Source of the DNA: Bacillota bacterium
GTDB lineage: Bacteria; Bacillota; Clostridia; Ch29
Direction: 5' to 3'
Assembly: GCA_013540605.1 (NCBI GenBank)
Contig: JABVCK010000002.1
Location: 119,511 to 183,510 of the forward strand
Length of the DNA stretch: 64,000 nucleotides
Made by a program: the position numbers and the translations under genes. Position 1 is the first letter of the stretch. Each line of letters starts with the position of its first letter. The notes under the pieces are model-generated. The model made no database searches and had not been told where the DNA came from. It was given only the letters and a program-made list of their open reading frames with translations. Of the stretch, positions 42,701 through 50,220 are shown one piece after another.

Positions 42701-42884
42701 GGGACTCAACCTCCCTGGGTCCTGCCCCGCTGTAGTCTATCGAGACAACTGCAACCGGAATGGATATGTTGGGCAGAAGGTCGAGGGCTATGTTGCCCAG
42801 GGATACCACGCCGAGCAGTATCACGATGAGCACGCACATTATGGTGGTGACCGGCCTGTTTATTGAAATATCGGATATCTTCAC
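39753..42884 (-). CDS. RND-family efflux pump (HAE1/AcrB type)
   Basis: A 1043-residue inner-membrane pump with the normal two-fold layout of 12 membrane helices and two large exterior loops. In TM4 the proton-relay pair reads DN (LVDNSIVVLEN, D398-N399) where AcrB has DD, and TM10 reads GIVVNNAIVLVDY without the AcrB lysine. Otherwise the family motifs are intact, including the N-terminal INRPVTTIM and the VNINLPKGT loop. It overlaps the adaptor gene by four bases. The substrate (drug, lipid or metabolite) cannot be told. Confidence 0.94.
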   Translation of the reverse strand: MKISDISINRPVTTIMCVLIVILLGVVSLGNIALDLLPNISIPVAVVSIDYSGAGPREVESLVTQPLESILGTVANVKSISSTSSEGNSTVIVQFNDGTDMDFAALNIREKVDLVKAYLPADTGTPFILKLDPTMMAIMQLSVSNGGDEVSLKNVVEDEVAPRLERVPGVASVSYEGGLTRELRVEVYTEKLNGYGLSLGQIVQSLRTENLNLPGGSVDDGNKRYILRTTGEFQSIAEIENIPISLPSGGIIRLKDVADVRDTYKEVTSEISTNGKPSMMIDIRKESTANTVQVARRIHKELDNLRKEFADLDIVTIVDTSTYIEKAIGNVANIAVLGGFLAIAVLYLFLRNFRTTFIIGVAIPISIIATFSLIYFNGLTLNMMSLGGLALGVGMLVDNSIVVLENIFRYRQEGYGRIDAAREGSSEIAMAVVASTLTTIAVFAPIVFVQGIAAQLFRELALTVTFSLVASLIVALTLVPMLSSKMLRIEKESGKPRKFRWVSNVLDLWNKGFDRLDRRYRGVLAWVLGHRKTTVIALVLLFVVSLASVALVGAEFFPSMDGGYITVNINLPKGTVLEETTYTCNQVERILRDIPEMEDILVATGYGGGMTFGSNADTSSAMIWGKLKPLSERKRSSFEVADEIRAKVAVIPGAEISVASMSMMSFGGTGDPISIRIKGDDLDELAAISEDVKEIVQSVEGTRETTSSLDEGKPELRIRVDRNRASRYGLNATTIASTLQTAVEGQVATKYRVGGDEIDIRVVMKKEGWSGINDLNNLTVASPMGYQVPLSEVAEVVIGEGPETINRVDQVRVVTVSSGIFGRDLAGVMRDIQARLTEYPLPSGYVIEYGGENQEMVESFQDLALALMLAVVLVYMIMASQFESLVYPFIIMFSVPFAFTGALGGLAITGRTFNLPAFIGIIMLSGIVVNNAIVLVDYINTLRSRGMDRNEAILKAGPVRLRPILMTALTTILGLMPMAIGIGEGTEAQAPLATAVIGGLAFSTVLTLVVIPVMYTLVDDFGKKVSRKVFRGRKVEAESDISS

Positions 42885-44029
42885 TGACCGTCACCCCTTA
42901 CAACCTCGACAGGATCCCCGTCCTCCACATAGTTCTGGCCTTTGACTATCACCATTTCGCCATCCATTATACCGGCGACAATCTCTATCCTTTCCCCGTC
43001 GCTTACCCCGGTCGTAACCTTCCTGAATACCGCCTTGCCGTCATCAACGAGGTACACGTACTTCTCCCCGCCCTTCGCAAGCACTGCCGATGAAGGTATC
43101 ACTATAGTATCGCTCCTGGCTTCCTTCACAAGGGCGGCCTCTGCAAACATACCGGGTTTTATCAGGCCATCGGGGTTATCTATCTCAACCTTCAGGCCGA
43201 AAAGACCCGTTCTCTGGTCCGCCGCCGGACTTATTTCCTTTATAATACCTTTGAATACCCTATCCCCGGCAGAGGGTATCTTCACGTCAACCTCGCCTTC
43301 CGCGGAAACCTGGTTGACCAGGTTCTCCCCTATAGAGCCCTCCAGCACAACCCTGGACATATCAACAACAACGGCCACCGGCACCCCCGGCGCCACGGTC
43401 TGGCCTATTCCTACGTTTATATAGGCAACAACCCCCTGTATGGGTGACGCAACCCAGCATTCCTTGTACTGCCTGAGAACCATATCATAGGAGACTTTTG
43501 CCTGCTCTATCTGGGCCTCCAGCACCTGGAGCCCCGCATCCGACGCGCTGGCCCTGACCTGCTCAAGCATCTGCTCGGAGATAGCACCATCCTTATAGAG
43601 CTGCTCCATCCTCTCCAGGTCCTTCCTCGCGTTTTCATACCTCTCCCTGTTCTGGCGGTAGTTCGCCTCCGCCATGGAAAGGGCGGCCCGGGCCTGCTGC
43701 AGCTGGTCCTTAAGGTCGGTGTCGTCTATGACGAATATGGTCTCTCCCTTGTTGATTTTTTGCCCTACCCGGGAGGTTATCTCCTTCACCTTCCCGGGCA
43801 CCTTGGCTACCACATCCACCTCATGCAGGGCTTCCAGCTTGCCTGAAACCACCGCAGTAGAAGCTATATATCCCTTAACCGCCTGAACGGTTTCAACCGG
43901 TGTTTTTTTCATATCCGCCACAGTGCTATTATCCCTGCCCTTTGTCTTGCTGTAGTATGATATAGACAGAACTACTGCTATCAATACTACAAAAATCAAT
44001 ACTATGTACCTTTTCCTCACACGAATCAC
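42881..44029 (-). CDS. RND-type membrane fusion (adaptor) protein
   Basis: About 382 residues. An N-terminal membrane anchor (about 5-24) precedes the lipoyl/coiled-coil/beta-barrel layout of the HlyD/AcrA family: VVAKVPGKVKEITSRVGQKINKGE as half of the lipoyl domain, a coiled-coil hairpin (about 90-150), then VASPIQGVVAYINVGIGQTV. It should join the pump to the TolC-like protein. The start is GTG 44029, seven or eight bases after GGAGGG; a longer frame from 44077 covers the operator and is rejected. Confidence 0.92.
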   Translation of the reverse strand: MIRVRKRYIVLIFVVLIAVVLSISYYSKTKGRDNSTVADMKKTPVETVQAVKGYIASTAVVSGKLEALHEVDVVAKVPGKVKEITSRVGQKINKGETIFVIDDTDLKDQLQQARAALSMAEANYRQNRERYENARKDLERMEQLYKDGAISEQMLEQVRASASDAGLQVLEAQIEQAKVSYDMVLRQYKECWVASPIQGVVAYINVGIGQTVAPGVPVAVVVDMSRVVLEGSIGENLVNQVSAEGEVDVKIPSAGDRVFKGIIKEISPAADQRTGLFGLKVEIDNPDGLIKPGMFAEAALVKEARSDTIVIPSSAVLAKGGEKYVYLVDDGKAVFRKVTTGVSDGERIEIVAGIMDGEMVIVKGQNYVEDGDPVEVVRGDGQ

Positions 44030-44053
44030 ACAAATCCCTCCATATCTTTCTGA

Positions 44054-44069
44054 CCGACCGTTCGGTCGG
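44054..44069. promoter_or_regulatory. TetR operator of the RND operon
   Basis: CCGACCG-TT-CGGTCGG, ten bases downstream of the -10 box, so a bound TetR dimer would block transcription. Such palindromes are typical of TetR/AcrR sites. Confidence 0.75.
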
Positions 44070-44078
44070 CATGACAAT

Positions 44079-44108
44079 ATTATATTATGCCGCCCCTGCT
44101 CTAGTCAA
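44079..44108 (-). promoter_or_regulatory. sigma-A promoter of the RND operon
   Basis: Minus strand TTGACT (44103-44108), 18 bases, TATAAT (44079-44084). Confidence 0.65.
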
Positions 44109-44146
44109 TGCAAAATTTGTTAACAATATGTAAACTTTTTCTATAA

Positions 44147-44202
44147 CGGGGACATTCCTTATCCATAAGGCATACCAAAGCTAAAGGTGTGTCCCCATAC
44201 CT
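44147..44202. repeat. family A repeat, inverted, in the exporter intergenic region
   Basis: GGGGACATTCCTTATCC ... AAGGTGTGTCCCCATACC. The 682-base gap 44030-44711 holds, in order, the RND operator and promoter, this repeat, about 360 bases of AT-rich sequence (44203-44565) with no gene I can see, and a family D copy. Confidence 0.8.
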
Positions 44203-44569
44203 TAATCACATCATATAATATTCATATTCCATCAACCTCTATACCAAGTAATGTTTTTTATATTACATATATGACAAAAGTCATATATTTAATGGAACCA
44301 AATGCCCCCCTGCTACGTCTATAATTATTATGTAGAAAGTTTACCAACCAGTATTGTAAGGGTATATTCTTAAATACATATTAAAAAAGGATTAAAATTT
44401 GATTAGAAAATCATTTTCCCTTAACCCGGCCCGCAGTTTATATTCGGCAAATTTCCATTCCTGGGTTTAATTCCTCAGGGTTAAATGATAGAATTACATC
44501 TATGGACAGTTATATTTTTACATTTTTCTTTTATTATTTGAAATAAGACACACTTTCTTCGTAGCGTAA

Positions 44570-44690
44570 GTGACCAGAGAACAGTTATCAGTGGCCAGTG
44601 ATTAGTGGCTAGTACCTGTAATTCTGTGATCTGTGATCTGTGATCTGATCTTGCACCTGCGATCTGCCGACTGCGATCTGCGATCTAATA
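44570..44690. repeat. family D composite repeat, copy 2 (inverted)
   Basis: CAGTGGCCAGTGATTAGTGG, CTGTGATCTGTGATCTGTG and CTGCGATCTGCCGACTGCG follow in the reverse-complement order of the blocks at 6867-7035. It ends about 20 bases before the ABC ATPase start, so it forms the 5' leader of that operon. Confidence 0.75.
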
Positions 44691-44711
44691 TAATGAAGGG
44701 GGAGTTATAGA

Positions 44712-45398
44712 TTGGCTTTGCTTGAACTGAACAATATTTCAAGGAGGTACAGGAGCGGCCAGCTGCAGGTGGATGCCCTTACCGGCATCAACCTGTCCAT
44801 AGAAGACGGCGAATTCGTATCCATCATGGGCCCGTCCGGGTCGGGGAAGTCCACGCTGCTCAACGTCATCGGCTGCCTCGACCTCCCCACCGAAGGTACA
44901 TACAGTATTGCCGGCAGGCACGTAGAGAAGCTCAGGGACGGGGAACTGGCGGAAATACGCAACAGGTTTATCGGGTTTGTATTCCAGAGCTTTCACCTGC
45001 TGCCCAACCTCACAGCCCTGGAGAACGTCGAGCTTCCCCTTATCTACCGCGGAGTATGGGGAAAGGAGCGGCGGGACAAGGCAAAAGCAGCTCTCGAATC
45101 GGTGGGGCTGGGCGACAGGATAGACCACCTGCCGTCGCAGCTCTCGGGCGGTGAGCAGCAGAGGGTGGCAATATCCAGGGCTATCGTAAGCAGCCCTTCC
45201 CTCATCCTGGCCGACGAACCCACCGGCGCCCTTGACTCCAAGTCCAGCGAAAACATTATGGAAATCTTCCGGAAGCTCAACCGGGAAACGGGCATCACGA
45301 TAGTGCAGGTAACCCACGAAAGGCACATTGCGCTTTACGGCCGGAAGATATACCATCTTCTCGACGGTCAAATAGAAAAAATAGAAAACATTCAATAG
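44712..45398 (+). CDS. ABC transporter ATPase (MacB/LolD type)
   Basis: A 228-residue nucleotide-binding subunit. Walker A GPSGSGKST is at 40-48, the signature is LSGGEQQRVAISRAI, and Walker B is LILADEPTGALDS, with the H-loop in VTHERH. It belongs to the MacB/LolD group that powers transmembrane force generation, not solute transport through the membrane. The start is TTG 44712, seven bases after GGGGGAG. The adaptor gene follows after 15 bases. Confidence 0.95.
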   Translation: MALLELNNISRRYRSGQLQVDALTGINLSIEDGEFVSIMGPSGSGKSTLLNVIGCLDLPTEGTYSIAGRHVEKLRDGELAEIRNRFIGFVFQSFHLLPNLTALENVELPLIYRGVWGKERRDKAKAALESVGLGDRIDHLPSQLSGGEQQRVAISRAIVSSPSLILADEPTGALDSKSSENIMEIFRKLNRETGITIVQVTHERHIALYGRKIYHLLDGQIEKIENIQ

Positions 45399-45413
45399 CA
45401 AGGGGGAAAACTC

Positions 45414-47087
45414 ATGTCACAGAGGTTGATTGCAATAATAGTAATCGTAGTAATCGTAGTGGGCGGAGGCCTATATGCATACAAGCAGCTGGTGCCGGCA
45501 GATGCGAAGCAGACGCAGGGTCCGGTCTACGCCACCAAGGAGGTAATACGGGGAGACATAACGGTAGGGGTAAACACCACCGGCATGCTCAACCCGACCC
45601 GCGGCGGCGGTATAAGGGTGCTCGGCGATTATGATTATGATATGGTATCGGCGCAGTACACCATAGCCAGCATACTGGTTGAACCTGGAGATGCGGTTGT
45701 TAAGGACCAGGTGCTGGCAATACTGAAATCCCCCGACCTGGAGAACCAGGTAGAGGAGGCCGAAACCAGGCTTAGGAACAAAGAGGAAGAACTGTCTGAG
45801 ATGACAGGCGTTCCCGTAGACCAGCTTGAAAATATAAACCCCGCAAAGGGCATAACGTTAAGGTCTCCCGTGGATGGCAAGGTATCCAGGCTGGATGTGG
45901 TGGAGGGCGAAGAAATTCCCCTGGGGCATATCGTGGCCCGCATAGTGGATGATTCCAGGTACAAGATAAGGGCAAAGCTGACCCCCGCCGAATTCAAAAT
46001 GGTAAGCCCCGGGCAGACGGTCCTGCTCAGTTTTTCGGCCTTTGAAGGTTTCATCGAGGGGAAAATCGTGAACGTCAACCCCAACCCCATACCCGATGTC
46101 AACGATAAAGGCATTGCAAAGGGCTATGTCTACATAGTGGATATTGAAGGAGAAAACCCCGGCCTTGTGCAGCCCTTGATGAATGTCAACATTTGCATTG
46201 ATACGGGCACCGGGAATATCATGTCGTTTGCAAACACCGCCCAGGTAGAAAAATTCATCAAGGAGGAGAGAATCATCAACAGGGCCGAGGCAATTGCAAC
46301 CGAGGTCTACGTTTACGAGATGCAGACAGTAAAAAAGGGCGACCCGATAGTATCCATGACGGGGTCCGATGTGCAGAAGACCCTGGAAAGCAAGGTTGAG
46401 GAAATCCGCGAGCTCAGGTCCCAGGTAAGGAAGCTGCGGGCAAGCATGGAACAGATGGAGATAACCGCCAGCATGGACGGCGTTGTAGCTTCCATATACA
46501 AGCAGGAGGGAGAAACGGTAAGGAGAGGCGAGTGGATAGGCGACATCTACAATACAAGCAGCATGATGCTGTGGACCCAGGTGGACGATATAGATATAAT
46601 CCATGTGAGGATGGACGCCCCGGTCAAGGTGACTGTGGACGCCTTGCCCGGAGAGGTGTTCGAGGGCAAGGTCACATACGTATCTCCGATGGGTGAGAAG
46701 GTTAACAATATTACCAGGTTCTCGGTGAACATGGAGATAAAGGGCGGCCCGCTGCTGAGGCCCGGCATGCAGGCAAATGCGTACATAGACGCCGGAAGCG
46801 CAAAGAACGTCCTCCTGGTACCCGTAGAGGCCATCTTCGAAGAGGACGGCAAGCCCATGGTGGAAATCCTGAATAAGGACGGTACGGTCAGATTTGCCGA
46901 GATAAAAGTCGGCCTTATGAACGACCGGTACGCAGAAGTGATAAGCGGAGTCGAGGAAGGGGACCTGGTCATAACCGGGAGCAGCGCGGACCTTCTGCCC
47001 AGCCAGCATATACAGACAAAAGACTCCCTGCTGCCCGACAAAAAGGATGAAAACAACAATAATCAAAACTCCAGCGGCCAGAACTAA
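45414..47087 (+). CDS. double-length HlyD/MacA-type adaptor protein
   Basis: A 557-residue membrane-anchored protein (one segment at 5-24), much longer than the usual 370-400 residues. Two lipoyl plus coiled-coil units are seen: one around residues 80-230 (SILVEPGDAVVKDQVLAIL, coiled coil at 103-125, then LRSPVDGKVSRLDVVEGEEI) and one around 290-400 (EVYVYEMQTVKKGDPIVSM, coiled coil, then ITASMDGVVASIYKQEGETV). The beta-barrel and membrane-proximal domains follow, with a low-complexity Asn-rich tail. It should link the MacB-like permease to an outer partner. Confidence 0.88.
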   Translation: MSQRLIAIIVIVVIVVGGGLYAYKQLVPADAKQTQGPVYATKEVIRGDITVGVNTTGMLNPTRGGGIRVLGDYDYDMVSAQYTIASILVEPGDAVVKDQVLAILKSPDLENQVEEAETRLRNKEEELSEMTGVPVDQLENINPAKGITLRSPVDGKVSRLDVVEGEEIPLGHIVARIVDDSRYKIRAKLTPAEFKMVSPGQTVLLSFSAFEGFIEGKIVNVNPNPIPDVNDKGIAKGYVYIVDIEGENPGLVQPLMNVNICIDTGTGNIMSFANTAQVEKFIKEERIINRAEAIATEVYVYEMQTVKKGDPIVSMTGSDVQKTLESKVEEIRELRSQVRKLRASMEQMEITASMDGVVASIYKQEGETVRRGEWIGDIYNTSSMMLWTQVDDIDIIHVRMDAPVKVTVDALPGEVFEGKVTYVSPMGEKVNNITRFSVNMEIKGGPLLRPGMQANAYIDAGSAKNVLLVPVEAIFEEDGKPMVEILNKDGTVRFAEIKVGLMNDRYAEVISGVEEGDLVITGSSADLLPSQHIQTKDSLLPDKKDENNNNQNSSGQN

Positions 47088-47100
47088 GGGGGGCTTGTAA

Positions 47101-48444
47101 ATGTTAGATAAAAATCAAATGAAGTCCCTCCTGCTCCGGTTTTGGTTTTCGTCAAGGATGGCGGCCCACGGCATACTGTCAAATCCCCTGAGGTCGGCCC
47201 TGACCGTGCTGGGAGTGGCTATAGGCGTGGCCTCGGTCGTAAGCCTGATGGGCATAGGCGAAGGCGCCCGCAGGGCTGTGGTGGAGCAGTTCGAAAGCCT
47301 GGGCTCAAACGTAATAGTGATCAAAGCCCACAATCCCAATTACGAGTTCATGCCCGAAGAGGCCGACGAGCTGGTGGAGAGGGTGGACGGCCTGGAGATG
47401 GCTAGCCCCATCGTCCAGACAAACGCCATGATGAAGTGGATGAGAACAAGGGGAAAAGTCGATATCATTGGCTCAAACCAGAGTTTTCCTGAAATACGCG
47501 ACCATGACCTTGTTTCCGGACACTTTTTCACAAGGTGGCATGTAGAGCAGCGCTCGCAGGTCGCGGTGCTGGGCAGCAACATAGGAAATGCCCTTCTTGG
47601 AGGCAGAAACCCGGTAGGCCGCTCGATCTCGCTCAACGGTGAGAACTTCAGGATAATAGGTGTGCTGGAGGCCAAAGGCAGGGGCAAGGCGGACGACATC
47701 GATGACAAAATAGTGATTCCGTACACTGTGGCACAAAGGTTCAGTGAAAAAAGAACGGTTGAGGAGATATGGGGCAAGGCGGATTCAAAGACCGATGCGG
47801 ACCTGGCAATCGTACAACTGGGCAGGATAATTAAAAGAAATCTCGGGCTGGACCAGAGCGCCCCGACCCAGATGTCGGGCTCAACCGACGGCGAGGCCCA
47901 AGGCATGATAGGGTCAGGCATGCCTATCGAAAAGGAAATGGCCGTGAGGGAAATGGCTGCCCAGCAGAACGCCCGTCCAATTGTCCCGGAAACCGGAGAG
48001 GACGCCATAACCATAACCAGCCTCAACCAGCTTGTGGAGGAAGCGGATAACGCCAACCGCATCATGACCCTGCTGCTGGGCGGGATAGCTGCGGTATCCC
48101 TACTGGTGGGCGGTCTGGGGATAATGAACATAATGCTGGTGGCGGTGACCGAGAGGACCGAGGAGATTGGCGTAAGGCGCGCCCTCGGCGCAAAGCGGGA
48201 GGACCTGCTCCTCCAGTTCCTGCTGGAGGCCCTCTACGTCAGCCTCATAGGCTCGATAGCCGGTATTGTTGCGGGCATCTGGGGGGTAAACATATTCAGG
48301 GGCTACGGCTTTGACACCGCCGTCAGCTTCCAGGCGATTAGGATAGCCACCATGGTGGCCGTGACATCGGGGCTGCTCTTTGGGATATACCCGGCGGTCT
48401 CGGCATCCTCGGTACCCCCTGTGGAAGCCTTGAGAAGGCAATAG
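47101..48444 (+). CDS. MacB/FtsX-type ABC permease
   Basis: A 447-residue permease with one N-terminal membrane helix (about 28-50), a large extracytoplasmic domain (50-315), and three C-terminal helices (about 320-440). NPLRSALTVLGVAIGVASVV and VAVTERTEEIGVRRALGAK are the family blocks. A Gly/Ser/Met-rich insert lies near residues 258-300 in the exterior domain. The ATPase is encoded apart (44712). The adaptor gene is 14 bases upstream, and a terminator follows. Likely exports a peptide, lipid or drug, or supports wall assembly. Confidence 0.92.
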   Translation: MLDKNQMKSLLLRFWFSSRMAAHGILSNPLRSALTVLGVAIGVASVVSLMGIGEGARRAVVEQFESLGSNVIVIKAHNPNYEFMPEEADELVERVDGLEMASPIVQTNAMMKWMRTRGKVDIIGSNQSFPEIRDHDLVSGHFFTRWHVEQRSQVAVLGSNIGNALLGGRNPVGRSISLNGENFRIIGVLEAKGRGKADDIDDKIVIPYTVAQRFSEKRTVEEIWGKADSKTDADLAIVQLGRIIKRNLGLDQSAPTQMSGSTDGEAQGMIGSGMPIEKEMAVREMAAQQNARPIVPETGEDAITITSLNQLVEEADNANRIMTLLLGGIAAVSLLVGGLGIMNIMLVAVTERTEEIGVRRALGAKREDLLLQFLLEALYVSLIGSIAGIVAGIWGVNIFRGYGFDTAVSFQAIRIATMVAVTSGLLFGIYPAVSASSVPPVEALRRQ

Positions 48445-48453
48445 ACATAATTA

Positions 48454-48485
48454 AGCCTGGCGGCGCCAGGCTCATTCTTTTTTCT
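48454..48485 (+). terminator. terminator of the MacB-like operon
   Basis: AGCCTGGC / GCCAGGCT with a three-base loop (48454-48472), then CATTCTTTTTTC. Confidence 0.85.
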
Positions 48486-48492
48486 TATTACA

Positions 48493-48550
48493 TCGGGGAC
48501 ATTCCTCCCTCCCAAGAGATAGCTCCAATGTGGAGGTGTGTCCCCATACC
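48493..48550. repeat. family A repeat, inverted copy after the MacB-like operon
   Basis: TCGGGGACATTCCTCCC ... GGAGGTGTGTCCCCATACC; eight bases after the terminator T-run. Confidence 0.8.
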
Positions 48551-48561
48551 TTTATTTATAC

Positions 48562-49011
48562 TTAAATATCAAGACTCTTGAAGGTTTGCTCTATACGGGA
48601 CTTGAGTTCTTCAATCTCCTGCTCATTCCTGGCATCTTCGGTGAAATCCTTATTGTACTCGCTCCATAAGGAAAGGATTGCACTCTGGGTGGCAACCAGG
48701 ACATTTTTCTTGCCCTCATATTCATTGGGCAGCCTCTTGTTTATATCCTCCGGACGGGCCTTTGACAGTTTTGGTATCCATTCCTTGGAAAAATTCTGCC
48801 ATTCCACGGTATTTCTTTCAACCGCCAATCTGTCGTAGGCATCGTTCAACTCGGCATATGCCCCTTCCAGGCCGGCTTTATACTCTTCCAATATATTCTT
48901 GCTTTCATTTCCTGAGACCTGGGGCATTTTCCCTATATATAGATATCCTACAACAGATACTGCTGCGACCAGTAAAATCACAAGTGCTATGGTTATGGGC
49001 CTTTTGCTCAT
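48562..49011 (-). CDS. membrane-anchored protein of unknown function
   Basis: Not recognised. A 149-residue protein with a short basic start (MSKRP), one hydrophobic segment (about 6-26) and an extracytoplasmic part that is mostly charged helix (ILEEYKAGLEGAYAELNDAYDRL, RNEQEIEELKSRIEQTFKSL). The layout suggests an anchored coiled-coil protein. GGGAGAG lies before the ATG. Neighbours are an exported stalk-domain protein upstream and a repeat downstream. Confidence 0.75.
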   Translation of the reverse strand: MSKRPITIALVILLVAAVSVVGYLYIGKMPQVSGNESKNILEEYKAGLEGAYAELNDAYDRLAVERNTVEWQNFSKEWIPKLSKARPEDINKRLPNEYEGKKNVLVATQSAILSLWSEYNKDFTEDARNEQEIEELKSRIEQTFKSLDI

Positions 49012-49115
49012 CTCAATCTCTCCCCTTACCCAAGGCTAACAGAAACAATTATACATTATTTTTTCTATGCACGCAACAAATTATCCTCGTTCCATGCACC
49101 TGTTTCACGGTCCTT

Positions 49116-50150
49116 TTAATACCGCGTAAACTTCGTGCTCTTGCTGGGGTCATATTTGGCCAGCTTGCTGGTGGTACCCGATTTATACACATATCCGATG
49201 ATATATGCGTCTTCAAATACATCCTCTATCTCGTAACATATGTCTTCCATAAAGTATTCTATCTGTTTGTTGGTAAGGGCATCCCATTTAGATTTATATT
49301 TATCATAATCCACATAAACGTTATAAGTGATGTCTTCTTCATCGCCTTCCAGCTCTATGCTCACTATGATGCCGCTGAAGTAGTCGTAGAACAGGTCATT
49401 CAAATCATCTTCGAGGTCGCCGATGTCGACATCGTAGTCCGAGTCAAGGGATACCACGCCCTTGGATGAGGTGGAGAACTGGTACATCTTGCTCGAAGTT
49501 GTCCCGGAGTTGTCCTTGAAGTACCCGGTGATGCTGGCTTTGGGGAACACATCCCTTATATCGTCGCATATATCCTGCAGGTAGGACGTAATATTCTTGG
49601 TGGTCAGGCTGTTCCATTTGGTTTTGTATTTTTTCATGCTGAACTCTATCTTTACAGTAACCTTGGTCTTTGTCCCGCTCAGCGTGATGTCAAAATCTAT
49701 ACCCTTGTATTCGTCATAGTAATCGTTCAGCTCGTCTTCAAGGCTGTCTATATCGGTAGCTGAAGATGTGCTTTTGCTTTCTTCCAGTTCCTTTATTCTC
49801 GCTTCCAGATTCTTTATCTCGTTGTCCTTCATATACAGCTGCATGGTCAGGGAGCTTATATTTGGGTCCGGCTTATCGGTAACGGATATTATGTAGTTCA
49901 CGGGGTCCCAATCGATATTCTTGTTGAAGATGTTGGCCATCATGCGTACCGGCACATAGGTGATGCCGTCCACAATGAAAGGCGCCGTATCGGTATACAC
50001 CTCCTGGCCGTTGCTTTTGATCTTTATGTTCATGTACCAGGCTTCCAGCGTTTTTTTATTCCCGGAAGCAGAGCCTATGGATGCTATAGATAAAAGCATC
50101 AGTACAACTAATATAAGCAGCGCTACTTTTCTTACGGTTTTTCCAATCAT
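49116..50150 (-). CDS. exported copper-amine-oxidase-N-like protein with an internal duplication
   Basis: A 344-residue exported protein: signal peptide (about 1-29), then a stalk domain of the copper amine oxidase N-terminal type (AFIVDGITYVPVRMMANIFN as FIVDGITYVPVRMMA, about 58-95), a short coiled coil (LYMKDNEIKNLEARIKELEE) and two related modules of about 95 residues (about 134-235 and 238-335). Each module begins DLEDxLNDxxxDY and contains YKxKWxxLT and ICxxIxDVFxxAxIxGY. Despite the domain name, no amine oxidase is implied; these stalks are common in Clostridia surface proteins. Confidence 0.85.
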   Translation of the reverse strand: MIGKTVRKVALLILVVLMLLSIASIGSASGNKKTLEAWYMNIKIKSNGQEVYTDTAPFIVDGITYVPVRMMANIFNKNIDWDPVNYIISVTDKPDPNISSLTMQLYMKDNEIKNLEARIKELEESKSTSSATDIDSLEDELNDYYDEYKGIDFDITLSGTKTKVTVKIEFSMKKYKTKWNSLTTKNITSYLQDICDDIRDVFPKASITGYFKDNSGTTSSKMYQFSTSSKGVVSLDSDYDVDIGDLEDDLNDLFYDYFSGIIVSIELEGDEEDITYNVYVDYDKYKSKWDALTNKQIEYFMEDICYEIEDVFEDAYIIGYVYKSGTTSKLAKYDPSKSTKFTRY

Positions 50151-50220
50151 ATAAACACCCCCATAATTTTTACCTACATAAGTATATCACATCGCTGCCT
50201 ATAATACAAAATTTGGCAGC

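Noticed and set aside
44203..44565. Small gene or RNA in the AT-rich part of the exporter intergenic region
   Set aside because: No ORF with a ribosome site and no stable conserved fold was evident by eye.
45858..47066. Long antisense ORF opposite the double adaptor gene
   Set aside because: No ribosome site, no recognisable domain, and the plus-strand frame is a clear HlyD-type protein; typical shadow of a G/C-rich third position.
49116..50150. Copper amine oxidase enzyme
   Set aside because: Only the N-terminal stalk domain is present; there is no topaquinone-forming catalytic domain.
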